Source of the DNA: Diphasiastrum complanatum
Taxonomy: Eukaryota; Streptophyta; Lycopodiopsida; Lycopodiales; Lycopodiaceae
Direction of reading: 5' to 3'
NCBI GenBank assembly: GCA_029204225.1
Contig: CM055102.1
Coordinates: 41,313,068 to 41,377,067, forward strand
DNA: 64,000 nt
Shown: positions 45,263-57,345 of the stretch, in pieces
Numbering within the stretch: the first letter of the stretch is position 1
Layout: each line of letters starts with the position of its first letter
Notes under the pieces: generated by a model
Databases searched by the model: none
What the model was told of the DNA's origin: nothing
What the model saw: only the letters and a program-made list of their open reading frames with translations
Position numbers and translations under genes: made by a program

Positions 45263-46880
45263 AACACACCCCTCAACTCCGGCTATGGCTTCAACTGAGT
45301 GCTATGGCAGACTCCCAACTAGAACACGTTATGGCTCCAACTAGACATTGTGGCTTCCCCATCCAATGGCTATGGCTTCCAACTAATGCAGAGGTTGAAG
45401 TATGAGAAGATCTAAAGCGAGTGGGTGAGTAGTTTGGGCAAGATCCACTCTTCTCTCCTTTCTCTCCTTAGCAATTAACAAATGACGGCTTAACCTAAAG
45501 GATAAAACCCTGATCTAAATCTCCTCCTCTAAGGCTTACCCTACTAGAGAATGGAGGGCCTGGATTAATTTAACTTGTTGCAAGATCAATATTGTACAAT
45601 ACAATGTGAAGTAACACAATACATGAAACCACACAAGGGAGAACACTCAGAGAGAAAAGATAGGCATATATTGCAATTGGGGTGCTTCTTGAAAATGGAC
45701 TCTTCCACTCCTATATATACTTGGAGTGGTGGTCACTTACAAAAAGGCATTATGGGACTAAATTAACTTTGAATCACATTGGTGCCATGGGACAAACCCC
45801 CAATAGGCCTTTGTGACTAGCTTTTATATAACTTGAAATCACAATGTGCAGTGCCCATGACAATTTAAACTTAAAATTGAATGATTTAAGCCATTACGGA
45901 TAAAGTAAAAGCCTAAACTTGATGGGCAAATTCTATCTTGCTTGTATTTTTAAAGATGTTCCGCATGATGGCTAGAATATTCCTTGGAATATTAGCCTAT
46001 ATTATCCCCTTCATTAAGAACTCCCATGCCAAGTGCAGTGTTAAGACCCCACTCCTTACGGTGCTGGAGGAGTCAAAAATCGATGCAGTTTATAGATATG
46101 GAACTCCGTAGGAGATGAATCTTTGAAGAAGTATGAGTGTCTCCAGAAGATTTGAATTGAAGTAACGTGGAGTTGGCTCGTTGATGACTTGCTTCCAATT
46201 GCTCACGCAAATGATTCAACGGATGATGTACACGAGCTTAGTATTTCTTGAGACATGATGTGAATGCCACACAAGGGATTACTAAACGGCAGTGAAATGA
46301 AGATGGAGTGGGCATGATAGGGGGTGTTGTAATCTTAGACGTGGTGCAGGTGGATAGATGGAAGGGGCTGGATGGATCAAAATTCCTTTGCTCATTAATG
46401 TCTTTTGAAAGCACTTTTGTCAGCAGAAGTTTCCCATTTGATGTTTCTTGTAGCTGTTTGAATTTTTTTTTTTTTTGGACTTAAGACATGGCTCATAATC
46501 ATTGTTGGAAACCTCTAACATCCTTGAGTTTGTTGCTTCAAGCTCCAAACTATATCAAAGGTATGTTGTGGATGGCGTAGATTTGTCTGCTTCACGAACA
46601 CAAATGTACTGTAGTTGATAAACTATTGTCTCCAAAAATACTTTGTTGACAGAGATCTCCTCTTTTGACGTTGTTGTGCCACTGCAATTTTTTTGAGCTC
46701 TTTGCACAATTGGAGAGCTCTTTGAATTGTAACAATTGTATCTAGAGACTTGTTTGACATTTTTTTTTTCATACACATAGTCATGTGCTTTTGAGTTTGG
46801 TGGGGGATACTGTTGGAGGGTTTGCGGATTACAAGGCAACCCTAAACCTAGTTAATATAAAGCTTATAAGCTGTATGATC
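45263..46880. other. No gene seen
   Basis: No supported coding sequence. A small inverted repeat CCACTCC..GGAGTGG flanks TATATATA near 45700. At 46800-46820 a purine-rich GGTGGGGGATAC precedes TGTTGGAGGG, which could be a polypurine tract and LTR start, but no LTR follows that I can confirm. Confidence 0.4.
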
Positions 46881-47059
46881 TTGTCTAGTCAAAGATATTC
46901 ACCAATCAGGATATCGTCTTCATCAAAGATCAGCTTATCAACCTCAAAGACAAGGGAAAAGTTCATAAGTCAAACTATCGGACTCTCCCGAACTATCGAA
47001 TACTTATGTTCACAAGTCGACTATTCCTATTGAGGTCCTAGCTCATCCACTTCGCATGA

Positions 47060-47771
47060 ACATCTTATCAACAATGAATCCAAAAAAGATGATGTTGTAG
47101 CTCAACAACTGCAACATGATGAAAATAATCACCTTCGTTCATTTCCCAGAAGATCGACAAGAGAACGCAGCCCACCTATAAGGTATATCGACGAGTCTAC
47201 AACTTATCTTTTTCAAGAGCTGACTACTATCCAAGAGGAACTTGGTCAGCCCGATTCTGATCTTTGGAAAGAAGCTATGGATAAAGAGTATTCATCTCTT
47301 ATCAAGAACCATACTTGGACTATTGTCGCAAATTGCCTGCCAGCAAAAATGTAGCTGATTGCAAATGGCTATTCAAAATCAAATACAAGGCAGATGGAAG
47401 CATCGATCAAAGAAAAGCTCAACTTGTCGTGAGAGGATTCTCTCGGGTATATGATGTCGACTACACTGATACTTTCAGTAATTAGACATTCTTCAATCAG
47501 ACTTATATTGTCATTTGCTACTGCAACAGATCTAGAGCTACATCAAATGGATGTACAAACAACATAATGGAGTTATTGAAGAGGATATTTACATGATGCG
47601 CAACCAGAAGGTTACAATATCAAAGGCAAACATAATCATGTATGTAAACTCCATAGAGCACTTGATGGCTTGAAGCAATCTGTTGATGTTTTTACTAAGG
47701 CACTAAGCTTGGATGCACATAGAAAGTTTGTGCAAAACTAAGCTTGAAGGTCAAGGCATTCATGGATTCAA
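47060..47771 (+). pseudogene. Decayed Copia RT/RNase H fragment (element Cp4)
   Basis: RSFPRRSTRERSPPIRYIDE, ELGQPDSDLWKEAMDKEYSS, then after frame changes VADCKWLFKIKYKADGSID, LELHQMDVQT and IYMMQPEGYN-like residues, then HRALDGLKQ jumps to VDVFTKALSLDAHRKF, the very end of RNase H. The RT palm active site and most of RNase H are deleted. A polypurine tract and LTR follow at once. Confidence 0.85.
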
Positions 47772-47783
47772 ATAAAGGGGGAG
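47772..47783 (+). other. Polypurine tract of Cp4
   Basis: ATAAAGGGGGAG directly before TGTTGGATTAC. Confidence 0.8.
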
Positions 47784-48469
47784 TGTTGGATTACTCTACT
47801 ATCGGGAGTGATTCATCCAAATAATCGATCTCTAATCTACATTGATTATTCAATTCTGCAATTTTATTCGTGTTCCTACACAATCTGTAGAAATACTCGC
47901 TCAACAAGTGGCTCCGACATATCAGACAACCTCCGACATATCGGATGACTTCGACGAAAGTCGAAGGAGTTGAACGTGTCGAAGGATGACGATTATTGTT
48001 CTGCCTGATATGAAGCTAAAGACTTGCCCTCAAACTGCTTTGCAAGTAGTTTGGGAAGTCCTAACTGGATGGATGACAATGCATTATGGCTAACTGCCAA
48101 TTGCGATCTATGACCTAATTAGCTATATTATCGGATGAGCTTTAACTGCTTTAGTATAAATAGTTGATCGTTAAAGACTTCAATAGTCTCTAGAATTTTT
48201 TTTAAAGCTCTATTAGAGACTATTAGTGCTTATTGCTTACTAGTGGAAGTGCATCAGACAGAGTTTTCAATAACTTTGAGATAGGTTAGAGTACGCGGTT
48301 TCATCCGCTATTGCTTTGTGTTCTCATCATTAGATTTGTACATGCTACTTACTGAATCAGTCTAGCTTCTTATTGCATTTAGTATCACGTCAAAATGTAT
48401 GCTTCTCTATAGTCATTTGTAACTGATAATCCTCTTATTGTTTGGTTTGATCTGTTGAATACTTCAACA
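47784..48469 (+). mobile_element. 3' LTR of Cp4
   Basis: Starts TGTTGGATTAC after the polypurine tract and ends in TTCAACA (an alternative end, GCAACA, is at 48477). A TATAAATA box lies at 48155-48162. It is rich in TCGGATGA and TCGAAGG words around 47930-47990. No 5' LTR is in the window. Confidence 0.7.
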
Positions 48470-48679
48470 CTGCAACATTCTATACATCACTTCACATTCT
48501 AAAATGTTTGGCTATGAAATCACTTTAGTACTAATGATTTTAAAGTTAGTTGCTAAAAGATTGAACGTGACTTCTGTGATTATAGCTTTGTTCAATTATT
48601 GATAGGTGTAGTCATACACTAGGAAAAAAGGCTCATTCCGCTTTGCTTGATAGTTCATCCATAGGCTTCGGCTTATCAA

Positions 48680-49090
48680 ATCGACTCTTCCCTTCTTCCA
48701 ACATTGAGGAATGGCATTTGTACATCCATCTGGAGTACCTCAAGATCGGTTGCAACAACATATGACAGTAGCAGTCGGATAGAAGTGTGCTTGACCACTA
48801 GGCTAAAGGTTTCGAAGTTGTCAATATTGGGAACTTGTGAAAATTCCCTTGCCATGAGTCATGCTTTTCTTTTGTTGATGTTGCCATCTACTTTATACTT
48901 TATCTTAAAGATCCACTTGCAATCAATTACGTTTCTGCCTGCTGGCAGCTTGGTGGCAGTCCATGTATTTTTTCTCAACAATGAGTTGTATGTACTCCTT
49001 GTCCATAGCCTCTTTCTAGAGATCTGAGTCAGCCTGTGACATAGCTTCCTCAACTATGGTTGGCTCCTGAATGGAGTAGTGAGCAAACCA
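48680..49090 (-). pseudogene. Copia RT fragment, opposite strand (element Cp5)
   Basis: SQADSDLXKEAMDKEYIQ, a frameshift, then WTATKLPAGRNVIDCKWIFK, KYKVDGNINKRKA, a TGA, NFETFSLVVKHTSIRLLLS and EVLQMDVQMPFLN. The frame ends where the palm would continue. It is related to Cp4 (same DSDLWKEAMDKEY) but lies head-on to it across the Cp4 LTR. Confidence 0.85.
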
Positions 49091-49548
49091 TTAGAGGAGT
49101 TCCAAAATAAAAAAAGACCCTTTGTCAAGATACTTTTTTTTTTCTCTAGTTTCGATCGTCACCTAGCCCAATCAAAATGCACTAAGAAATAAAAGTACAT
49201 TACAACAAACTTTGAAATTTGTGTCCGGGTAGCCTGGACGTATCCCATTGGTTTGCTCTTCTTGCCCGACATGTGCTAATCTGTCCGACGTCAATACCTC
49301 AAGTTAAATTTACTTAACTATGTTGGTTAGTATAATGAGATAAGGGAAGGATTAACAAAGAAGCAAAAAATCAACCAAGCCTAGATGTCAAACTAAAAAG
49401 ATGAATTGAGGCGGCACTTGAAAAATCTATTAGCATTGGCCCAAATACAACCTCGCTAGAAAGACCTTGCGTAAAGCGACAAAACTCGATACTGGAGTCC
49501 TTGGCCCACCTTCCAAAAGTAACAAACATGGAAAAGGGAGAGTTGTAC

Positions 49549-50197
49549 CAATAAGCAACTATGGGATGAGGAATTCGAAAGTGTATCAGATCAGTTGTAC
49601 TATGAGATTTGGGAAATCGTCTAGGAAAAATAAGTGGGATAATGGGTGAGGTTATAGGCAACTTAATTACCCATGCCAGAAAACCCTATGTTACAGTTCA
49701 CTCTTAGAGGAAATAAACTAGCCTTCTAAAGGAATAACATCATTGGGAATTGATAGCCATAAGGCCTCACGCACCTCATGAGACCTTTATGAGAGCCATG
49801 GGTTATGGGGGAAGAACCAGCCAATATATGACTATGAAAAAAATCGAGAACCATGTTTATCTTCACTAACAATAAAAAGTTGCCTAAGGAATATGCTAAG
49901 CAAGTGAAAGACAATTCTGGGAGTTTGACATGAGAAGGGGTTGCAATAGGATCCCAAAAGTGATTACCACCGGAAAAGAGAATGCGAATCTAGAGTCATC
50001 TAGATTATGTCACATCTAGAACAAGATACAACTTGTCTTTGAAGGATATTGATAGGAGCGTCATTTTAAGAGTCGAACAATTGGATGGACACAAGAGTGC
50101 ACATTAGAGAGAGTGGAATGTTCTAAAAGTTCAAGACCATCTCAAAAAAATCACACTTGAAATGTTGACCCAATGTATGTGAGATCCCCCACCAAAG
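49549..50197 (-). repeat. Dispersed repeat R, copy 2 (inverted relative to copy 1)
   Basis: Reverse complement of 11742-12387 with scattered substitutions and short indels. The ends fade at the same points, giving element limits of about 647 bp. No coding frame survives in either copy. Confidence 0.8.
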
Positions 50198-51287
50198 TCT
50201 GCCTATTCTTGCCAACAAGTGGATATAATGCCCAATAAGAGGCAGTTACCATCTGGTCATACATCTGAAAGCCTGGAGAACTCTCATTGACTCGGGAGGA
50301 CGGGGTAATCAGTGGGGCCACCAGGATTAGAAGCCGTCAGAATCTGATTATCCGCGTAAAGATAGTGTGGGTCCTTTCTTCACTAAGGTGTTTTGGCTAG
50401 ACCAATCCCTAGTCAAAATTTGCCCAAACATTGGTGTGTCTGCCAGGAGTGCAGGACTTGTGAAAGAAATATCGCTGGAAAGTATCTACCCATTAGTTGG
50501 AGAAGAGTTTATCCGTTCTGAACGTTTCTGATGAAGCTAATCCATTAGCATTGAATTCCACCTAAACCATTGTTTAGCGTCATTTATCCTGTCAAACGAA
50601 CATTGGTGTGTCTACCGGGAGTGATTTAGAAAGACCTGTTAATGCTTGTTAGCTACAAACTACTGAAGTTGATCCATGCTAAGGGAATTGATAGGATGTG
50701 ATGAAACCAACCTAAGTCTGCCATTGTTGAGCATTATATGACCCGTCAAACACTAACATTAGTTTTGTTGTTTAGGCCGCACACCTAACATTTTAGTGCA
50801 AGTTGTTGACTAATGTCATACATCGTTTCGAAAGATAGATTGACATGGATAGCATCACACAGTGATGTGTGCTAATCCCACAAATGGAATAGCATAGAGC
50901 CACATACTTAAGCTATCCTACATTCTACACCCTTCGATATGTTGAGATTTCGAATTGATTATGATTCTCAATACCATAGGCACACTTGTTAGGACTGATG
51001 AAGCCGTCATACCTGAAGATGATAGAACTCCTAGTTGAGCTTTGGAAGTTCTTGCGATACTCATTGATCAAGAGGAATTGATAGAAGAATAGTGTACAAA
51101 GTAATGGAGATTGATTACTTGACAATCATGAAACACTTCCCATGGGTCGAGAAGCTCTTTTGAGGGCTTTTGGCCATAGGCACATCAGAAACCATGTTTG
51201 AAGATGAAATTGAACTAGATTCAAACGAGGCAATTTGTGATAGAGGAGAGAGTAAGGAAGAGACTGTAGATGATGGCACAATGTCCG
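50198..51287. other. No gene; a duplicated leader-like word
   Basis: ACATTGGTGTGTCT(G/A)CC(A/G)GGAGTG occurs twice (about 50431 and 50602). Similar TTGGTGTC..CCGGGA sequences are seen at primer-binding sites of some Gypsy elements, but no LTR is evident. The right end is the border of LTR A at 51288. Confidence 0.4.
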
Positions 51288-52295
51288 TTTTACAAGTAGA
51301 GGTGAGGAAGTCCTCCAAATCCAAGGTAGAGCCTCCAAATGTCCTCCAAGCTACCTGCAAGCTTCAAGATGCTCCCCAACTCCAAGCTAGGATGCCTCCA
51401 CCTACAAGTAAGGATCTGCAAGCCTCCAAGGATCTCTCCTCCACCTGTGTCCCTACTCTATAAACACAAAGATAGATAACAAGCTGGCCTCAAATATTCA
51501 CCACCCAACCATAGCTAGATCCAAGCTCCAAGCAAGACCTATCTAGCACCCCCTTTCTAACCATAAACAATTCACAAGCATACCACAACACTCCATAGCA
51601 TTCTCAAGATCCAAACCCTACTTATGTCCCATACCATAAGCAAGATCCAAACCTTAAGCATACTATCACAAGGAAGCACTCTACACACTAGTAGCAACAC
51701 TAGAGCATAAGCAAAGCAAACAAGAGAGATCCCTCCCCCCCCCCAATGGCCGCCCTACTACCCTCATAATGATGGCCCATGGACCTCTCAAATGCACTAT
51801 GGAGTTCCATGCTCATCCAATGAGAGAGAGACCTAGGGGAGTTAAAGAATCTCCAAGAGCCTCCATAGGCTTATGGAAGAGACTTCTTCCATAACCTATG
51901 ACTCTTTGAATGCCTTTCTTGTGGGAGTTGGAAACTCAATGGACACTTTACAAGGGCGCCCTCCTACTAGGTCCCATTGCCCAAGTTGTGCAGGTATACT
52001 TTGATCCTAGACCAATAAAGTGATATGGTTCAAGGTTGAAGCCCAAGGTTTAGAAAAATAGTCATCCAATGGCTTCCTACCTGCCCTTAATCAAGGACAC
52101 TAGTACCTTAATCTAAGACACCTACCCTTAATACTAAGGGTACCCCTTATCCAAGGGTCACGTGACTCCATTACCTTCGACTAAGGAATAGTCACTTGCC
52201 CACCCTTAATCCTAAGGGTACCTTGCCATTTAGCCCCCAACACTAAATGGACTATTAGGGGTCTGAAGTACTGCTAGTTACATAGGTATGTAACA
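51288..52295 (-). mobile_element. 3' LTR of chromovirus G2, LTR family A
   Basis: About 1008 bp. On the minus strand it begins TGTTACATACC right after the polypurine tract and ends TTGTAAAA, the same TG..AA form as G1. It has a C10-11 homopolymer near 51737 where G1 has TCTCTC, and lacks a segment around 52080. Confidence 0.9.
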
Positions 52296-52319
52296 TTCCT
52301 TCCCCCTAAACTTAAATGT

Positions 52320-52520
52320 TTCCTTGTAGGGAAAAATTTGAAAAATTCTTCTAGAGATCAGCCTCCTTTTCCCAGGTATCCTCCTCTCCTGATTTGCCTC
52401 TCCACCTAACTAAAAATTCCCGAAGCACTCTACTCCATAGAGTCCTCTGTCGGCTATTAACAATCGCCTCGGGTTCAGGTGGTCCACCCACGGACTCATC
52501 ACAAAGAAGTTCCATCTTCT
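52320..52520 (-). pseudogene. Chromodomain of G2
   Basis: The minus strand reads PEAIVNSRQRTLWSRVLRE then FLVRWRGKSGEEDTWEKEAD, matching G0 closely, with a TAG inside the last helix. It is followed by the polypurine tract (GGGGGAAGGAA at about 52306-52296). Confidence 0.88.
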
Positions 52521-52559
52521 GTCTTAATGCGTATCTGATGGTAGCCCAATCTTAGATCT

Positions 52560-53400
52560 ACCGCGACAGTGGATATCTATTCTTAATGGTTACCTTGTTC
52601 AATTTGTTATAGTCGACGCAAAACCTTATAGTCCCATCCTTCTTGGCCACCAAAACCATTGGTGATGCCCAAGGAGACTTAGTAGGTTGTACCCACCCCT
52701 TTTTCAGGTAATCATGTTATTGCCTATTTACCTCAGCCTCTTTCGATGCACTCATCCTATAAGGACGTTGTGTGATTGGAATTGCTCCAGGTATTAGGTC
52801 AATTTTATAATCAACTGTCCTTTCAAGTGGTAAACCTACATGAAGGTCTAAAAAAACATCATTGAATTCCTGCCTAAGTTCATTATAGGCTTCAAATTCT
52901 GTAGTGTTCTCAATGGGTATATTCATGGCATTTATGTTAAGTTCATCATCATTGCAACAAATGATATCATTATGAAAACATAAATAAACTTTAAAATCAG
53001 AATTCTTCATAAGAGAATTAAGTTCCTGTTTAGAATAAGGGTTACTATTTCTAGTGTCAACACTTAAACTAGCCTTGATCTTAATTAAAGAATTTTCATG
53101 CATAAAAGATAAAGATTTTTCAACAAAATCAATTCTCAATGACTTGTTCTTATCAAAATGCCATTGTTGCCCAAGCACAATATCTACATTAGCTAATTGA
53201 ATAGCATGGAATTCTAGTTTTTCAAAATAATCTTGAATGTGCAATACTACATCAGGAACAATAAAATCCATCAAATCGGAATTACTTCCTGATGCCATTG
53301 TCACACATTATTTTTTCTCAGTTTTTCTGGTAGGAAGGTTTAGCGTCTGCACCAAATTTACATTAATAAAGTTATGAGTGGATCCCGTGTCAAAAAGAAC
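52560..53400 (-). pseudogene. Protease and first RT motifs of G2
   Basis: The catalytic motif is in LFDTGSTHNFINVNLVQ at about 53391. A TAA at about 53310 is followed by an open frame (53304-52717) with VDIVLGQQWHFDKNKSLRID and GAIPITQRPYRMSASKEAEV. The first RT motif is [12 protein letters not shown]-like at about 52650; RT then breaks off near 52570 and the sequence jumps to the chromodomain, so most of RT, RNase H and the integrase are deleted. Confidence 0.85.
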
Positions 53401-53540
53401 ATTATTGATCATTAACTTTACCTTTAATGCAAATAAGGTCATTAGGACCAAAAACTAAAGAACTAAGGAAACAAACATCCATCTCATTACTTCGAGATAG
53501 ATTACCTGAGGTTGAAGCTTGTTTTTTAATGCAATCACTT

Positions 53541-54080
53541 GCAAGGTGACCCTCGCCATTGCACTTGAAGCACAAGTTCTTCTTACGAGCTTCAGCTTTA
53601 TCATTGCCACCATGATGGTTTTTAAAGTTTTTTTTTTATTTTCTTAGGATTGTTGAAATTGGGATGTGTTTCACTAACAACTTTCCTATCCTTCCTCTTA
53701 AATTGAAAACCTTTTTTCTGCTCATTAGGCTGTTGACCCCTAGGTGGCTTAGGTGTGTCATCAAAGTATTTTGCAGCCCTAATAGCATCTTCTAGGGTTT
53801 TTGGATGGTTCCTACAAACATCCACTTGATAATCTTTTGGTGACCCATCAATGAACATTGACATTTGTACCTTAGGCAGAATATCACTATAAAGTGGATT
53901 CAGGTACTCATGAAAATCTTGAATAAATTGTTTCAAACATTTATTCATGGTTAGATGACTCAACTTTTGGAAATGTTCATAGTCATCTAAAAGTGGTAGA
54001 AAATAATATTGAAAAAGCTTGCAAAAATCATCCCATGTACAAGGTTGATTGCCCTTTGCAACTAAGTCATCCCACGAAAA
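53541..54080 (-). pseudogene. Gag of chromovirus G2
   Basis: WDDLVAKGNQPCTWDDFCKL, FIQDFHEYLNPLYSDILPKV and DAIRAAKYFDDTPKPPRG, then a lysine-rich region, a frameshift in a T-tract at about 53630, and a zinc knuckle at about 53541-53582. About 85 percent identical to G1 gag by eye. The N-terminus is replaced at 54080 by the A-tract array. Confidence 0.9.
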
Positions 54081-54780
54081 ATCAGACCATCGGACGCAAA
54101 GTCGTTGGACACAAAGTTGTCGGATGCAATCTGAAAAAATGCAAGTCGAAAAATCAAACTCCAAAAAATCTTGAACAACTCAAAAAATTCTGATCAGTTC
54201 GAAATATTTCGAGTTACTCGAAAAAAGTGAAATGTCGCAAATTTCAAAAACCCGTTAGATGAAAATGTCAGAATTTTTTTTTATAAGTCATCGGATGTAA
54301 TCGTCAGAGAAAGTCTTGTTGTGCAGTTCGTCGGATGGAATCGTTGGACCCAAATTTTGAAAGCTCAAATGTTTTTTAGAAAACTCGAGACAACTCGAAA
54401 AACTTTGAGACACTGAAAAATCTTGAAAAATTTCCAAAAAGTGAAATTTTGGCGGGTGCAACTGTCGGACATATTTTTCTTGTGAGGTGGTTGTCGGATG
54501 CACGTCGGGTTGAAACTCATCTAATAGAAAAAAGGTCAAAATCTTAGAAACTCAAAAAATAGGAAGGATGCAGAAACTCAAAAAAAGAGGAATGACCTCA
54601 AAACTTGAAAAAAAAAATACAAATATGAGAGAAGGGAAGTAGATGTAGGTGTCTGAATTTTTTTTTGTGGCTTTTTGTGTTTTTTGTTTTGTTTTTTGGC
54701 AGTCGTCAGATGTAGTGTTCAGATGGTATCGTCGGACCGATTTTTGTCAGAAATTATTGTCGGATGCACGACGAGTCTTG
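54075..54780. repeat. TCGA/A-tract array, locus 5
   Basis: CGAAAAATC, ACTCAAAAAATTC, TTCGAAATATTTCGAG and similar units are mixed with a second word GTCGGATGCA or GTCGGA (at least eight times). Low-complexity, not coding. Confidence 0.7.
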
Positions 54781-54916
54781 ACCTACAAAAGATCAATTCT
54801 ACATATGCAAAAATGGAGATTTTTGAGTAGAAATCAATCTAGCATGCTCTAGCATTGGTAACTCTTCCAAATCCTTGATAAATGTGGTTGATCCTTTCAT
54901 AACCAGAAACACAATA

Positions 54917-54928
54917 GTTCTGATACCA
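54917..54928 (-). other. Primer-binding site next to LTR C copy 2
   Basis: TGGTATCAGAAC on the minus strand, one base off the initiator-Met form, abutting TGTGAAGG of the LTR. Confidence 0.75.
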
Positions 54929-55434
54929 TGTGAAGGATTTAAGATCATTCTAGATCCAAATCCATGTCCCTGATCTTTGGTTACAAAGAGAGCAAACCAA
55001 CAATCCTGCCAATGTAGAAAAATCAGCATCTACATACAAAATGAGATGCAAACTCTAAGAGATACTGATCAAACATGAACCAAAACATAAAATATAGCTG
55101 ATTTCCATACAATTATAGTACCCTACTGTATTTCACACGTGTGGAACCAAAAATAGCAATAAATGATCATTCTACACATAGAATTGCAAGATAACATCAT
55201 CACCAATGAGTAGTAGAACCCAAAGAAAACCATGTATAATGATGAAATGAGAGAGAGAAGAGAGAAGATCCCTTTCTCCACAAGTTACAACAATATATAG
55301 CAGGTCCAAACCCTACTTTGCGACTTGGCTTTCCCTCCAATATAAAAAAACTCTACTATTTTGGGACTAGATTCAATGTACCCAAAGTTCAAATTTGAAT
55401 CTCTCTCAAACTTGACTTAATGAAACCAAAATGC
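54929..55434 (-). mobile_element. 5' LTR, family C copy 2, truncated
   Basis: Aligns with 20993-21489 of the solo LTR, with about 90 percent identity by eye, then breaks off where the solo LTR continues for another 160 bp. It contains CACACGTGTG at 55134-55143. The internal region to the left is lost within 150 bp. Confidence 0.85.
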
Positions 55435-56529
55435 ACTCAGAAAATGCAAATTCTAGCCAAGACTCTGGTGACAAATTGATAAAATTGAATCACGAACGAT
55501 TCGCAAAACTTTTTGCGACACTTGAATTATTTATGTTCGAGTTGGATCATAGTAGGCTTTGTAACACAACCAGAGGAAACGAGATGAATTCTAAACGAAA
55601 ATGAAATGCAGCGAAGCGAAGCGAAACATAAACGAGCTCTGACATTGATTCATGCTAGAAGCACATAGATCACGAAACGAAACGAAACAAAGTGAAAGAA
55701 TTTGCGAGAAGATCAATCAAGCTCCGCAACGAGATGGACGAGACGAAACAAAACGAAACGAAACGAAACCTAGGTGAGCTTTGTAATTGATTTACCCTTG
55801 TAGCCAAGTGATTGCGAAGCGAATCACAAAGCAAAGAAATTTGCGAACAAGATCAGTTCGTCAAGAATTCAGATGTGATTGTTGATCACTGCCGGTTATA
55901 TCACTTCTACAATCCTTTAGAAAGTAGTCAAACACTGCTGATCTACGTTAACAAATTAATGTAGCATTCAACAAGATCAAACTAAAGTGCGGAATAGAAT
56001 GAACAAGCGAATCATACACACGAATAGTAATAGACAAATTTACATACAAGCTCATACAGTCATTTAGAATAATAATGTGCACAACAGCTACAAAATCATC
56101 TATTGATTTTTTTGATTCTTCAAGCACTGCATGACAAATCCACGTAGTGCATTGGCGTGAGAGAAATACAGTCTTCTCATGAATTTGAGTCTTGCTTGCT
56201 AGCGGACTTCTGGATCAATAGATCCTATTATAGAAATTGTCTTGCATGCAGGAGAACTTGTTTTCTATGATTTTCGTCTTCTGATTCTTGTCTTGCTTAC
56301 TAGCATTAGACTTACTGTATTATGCATCAACCAGAAAGTATATAGTCACGTCGTGTAACTTGTAGATTAGAGCGATTAAACATCTACAACTAATCACAAA
56401 TTACAAGAGCGACAGATTAGCCACGATCTAGAATACTCCTGCTGATGTCATCATATCATATTAGATATCTGTACCCCATGGTACTTGGCTGATCTTCTTG
56501 GTTTTTTGTGGAGCACGATTTCTTTAAAA
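55435..56529. other. No gene; (CGAAA)-rich tract
   Basis: No supported coding sequence. Between 55600 and 55790, clusters of GAAGCGAAGCGAAGCG-like and ACGAAACGAAACGAAAC repeats occur, separated by unrelated bases. Confidence 0.6.
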
Positions 56530-57345
56530 CATTAGAGAAAATTTGAGCACAAAAGGAGCCTTTCAGAAAGATACTTTTTTTTTTTTTCTCAAAATTTTCT
56601 TCCACATGGTCCCATCAAAGCACTCAAATTTGAAATCTACGTAACGTAGCTCTTTCAAACTGATTTTCATTTTTTTTTTAAAAAAATGTAATTTTCCGTC
56701 GGGGGCAGCCCGTAAATAAGCCATTTTATTTGTAGTATAGTATGCAACTCAGCAAAAAAACAGTGTAACTTTCAACTCGGATTGAGACGATTATGGTGCC
56801 ATTAGAAAACCCTCGATGAGAGCTTTTCAATGACATCCAACATCATCCAGTTCCGAGCTACAATGAAGAAGTTATGTCCAGTCAAAGTTTTGGTCGGTCA
56901 ATACTAGGTCAACCCAATATCTCTTTCAAGCGTAGTTGACCAGTTTGACCCCGGTCAAACCGATCAACTTTGACCCCGATCAAACCGGTCAACTGCGCTT
57001 GAAAGAGATATCGGGTTGACCAAGTGTTGACCGACCAAAACTTTGACTGGCCATAACTTCTTCATCGTAGCTCAGAACTGGGTCATGTTGGATGTCATTG
57101 AAAAGCTCTCATCAAGGGCTTTCTAATGGCACCGTAATCGTCTCAATTCGAGTTGCCATTCAAAAGTTATGATTTTTTTTCAGTCACATACTATACTACC
57201 CACATAATAGCTAATCATCGAAGACTGTGTGGGCAGGACTGCGGGCAAAAAAAGATTTTATTTTAGTATTTTACATTGCCAAAAAATTGTCATCCTACGT
57301 GGCAATCCTTATAGGACCCTTTCCAAGTCCAAATTTTCTCTAATG
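56530..57345. repeat. Large foldback (inverted-repeat) element
   Basis: The ends CATTAGAGAAAATTTG (56530) and CAAATTTTCTCTAATG (to 57345) are perfect reverse complements over 16 bp. Inner arms of about 200 bp pair with few mismatches: TAACTTTCAACTCGGATTGA with the region near 57150, CAATGACATCCAACATCATC with 57090, TTCTTTCAAGCG-type words with 56995. The middle is a series of TTGACC and GGTCAA words. No coding frame. It resembles a foldback or MITE-like DNA element. No clear target-site duplication. Confidence 0.85.

Noticed and set aside
46800-46880. Polypurine tract followed by TGTTGGAGGG as an LTR start
   Set aside because: No LTR end, TATA or second copy could be found; noted only in the gap description.
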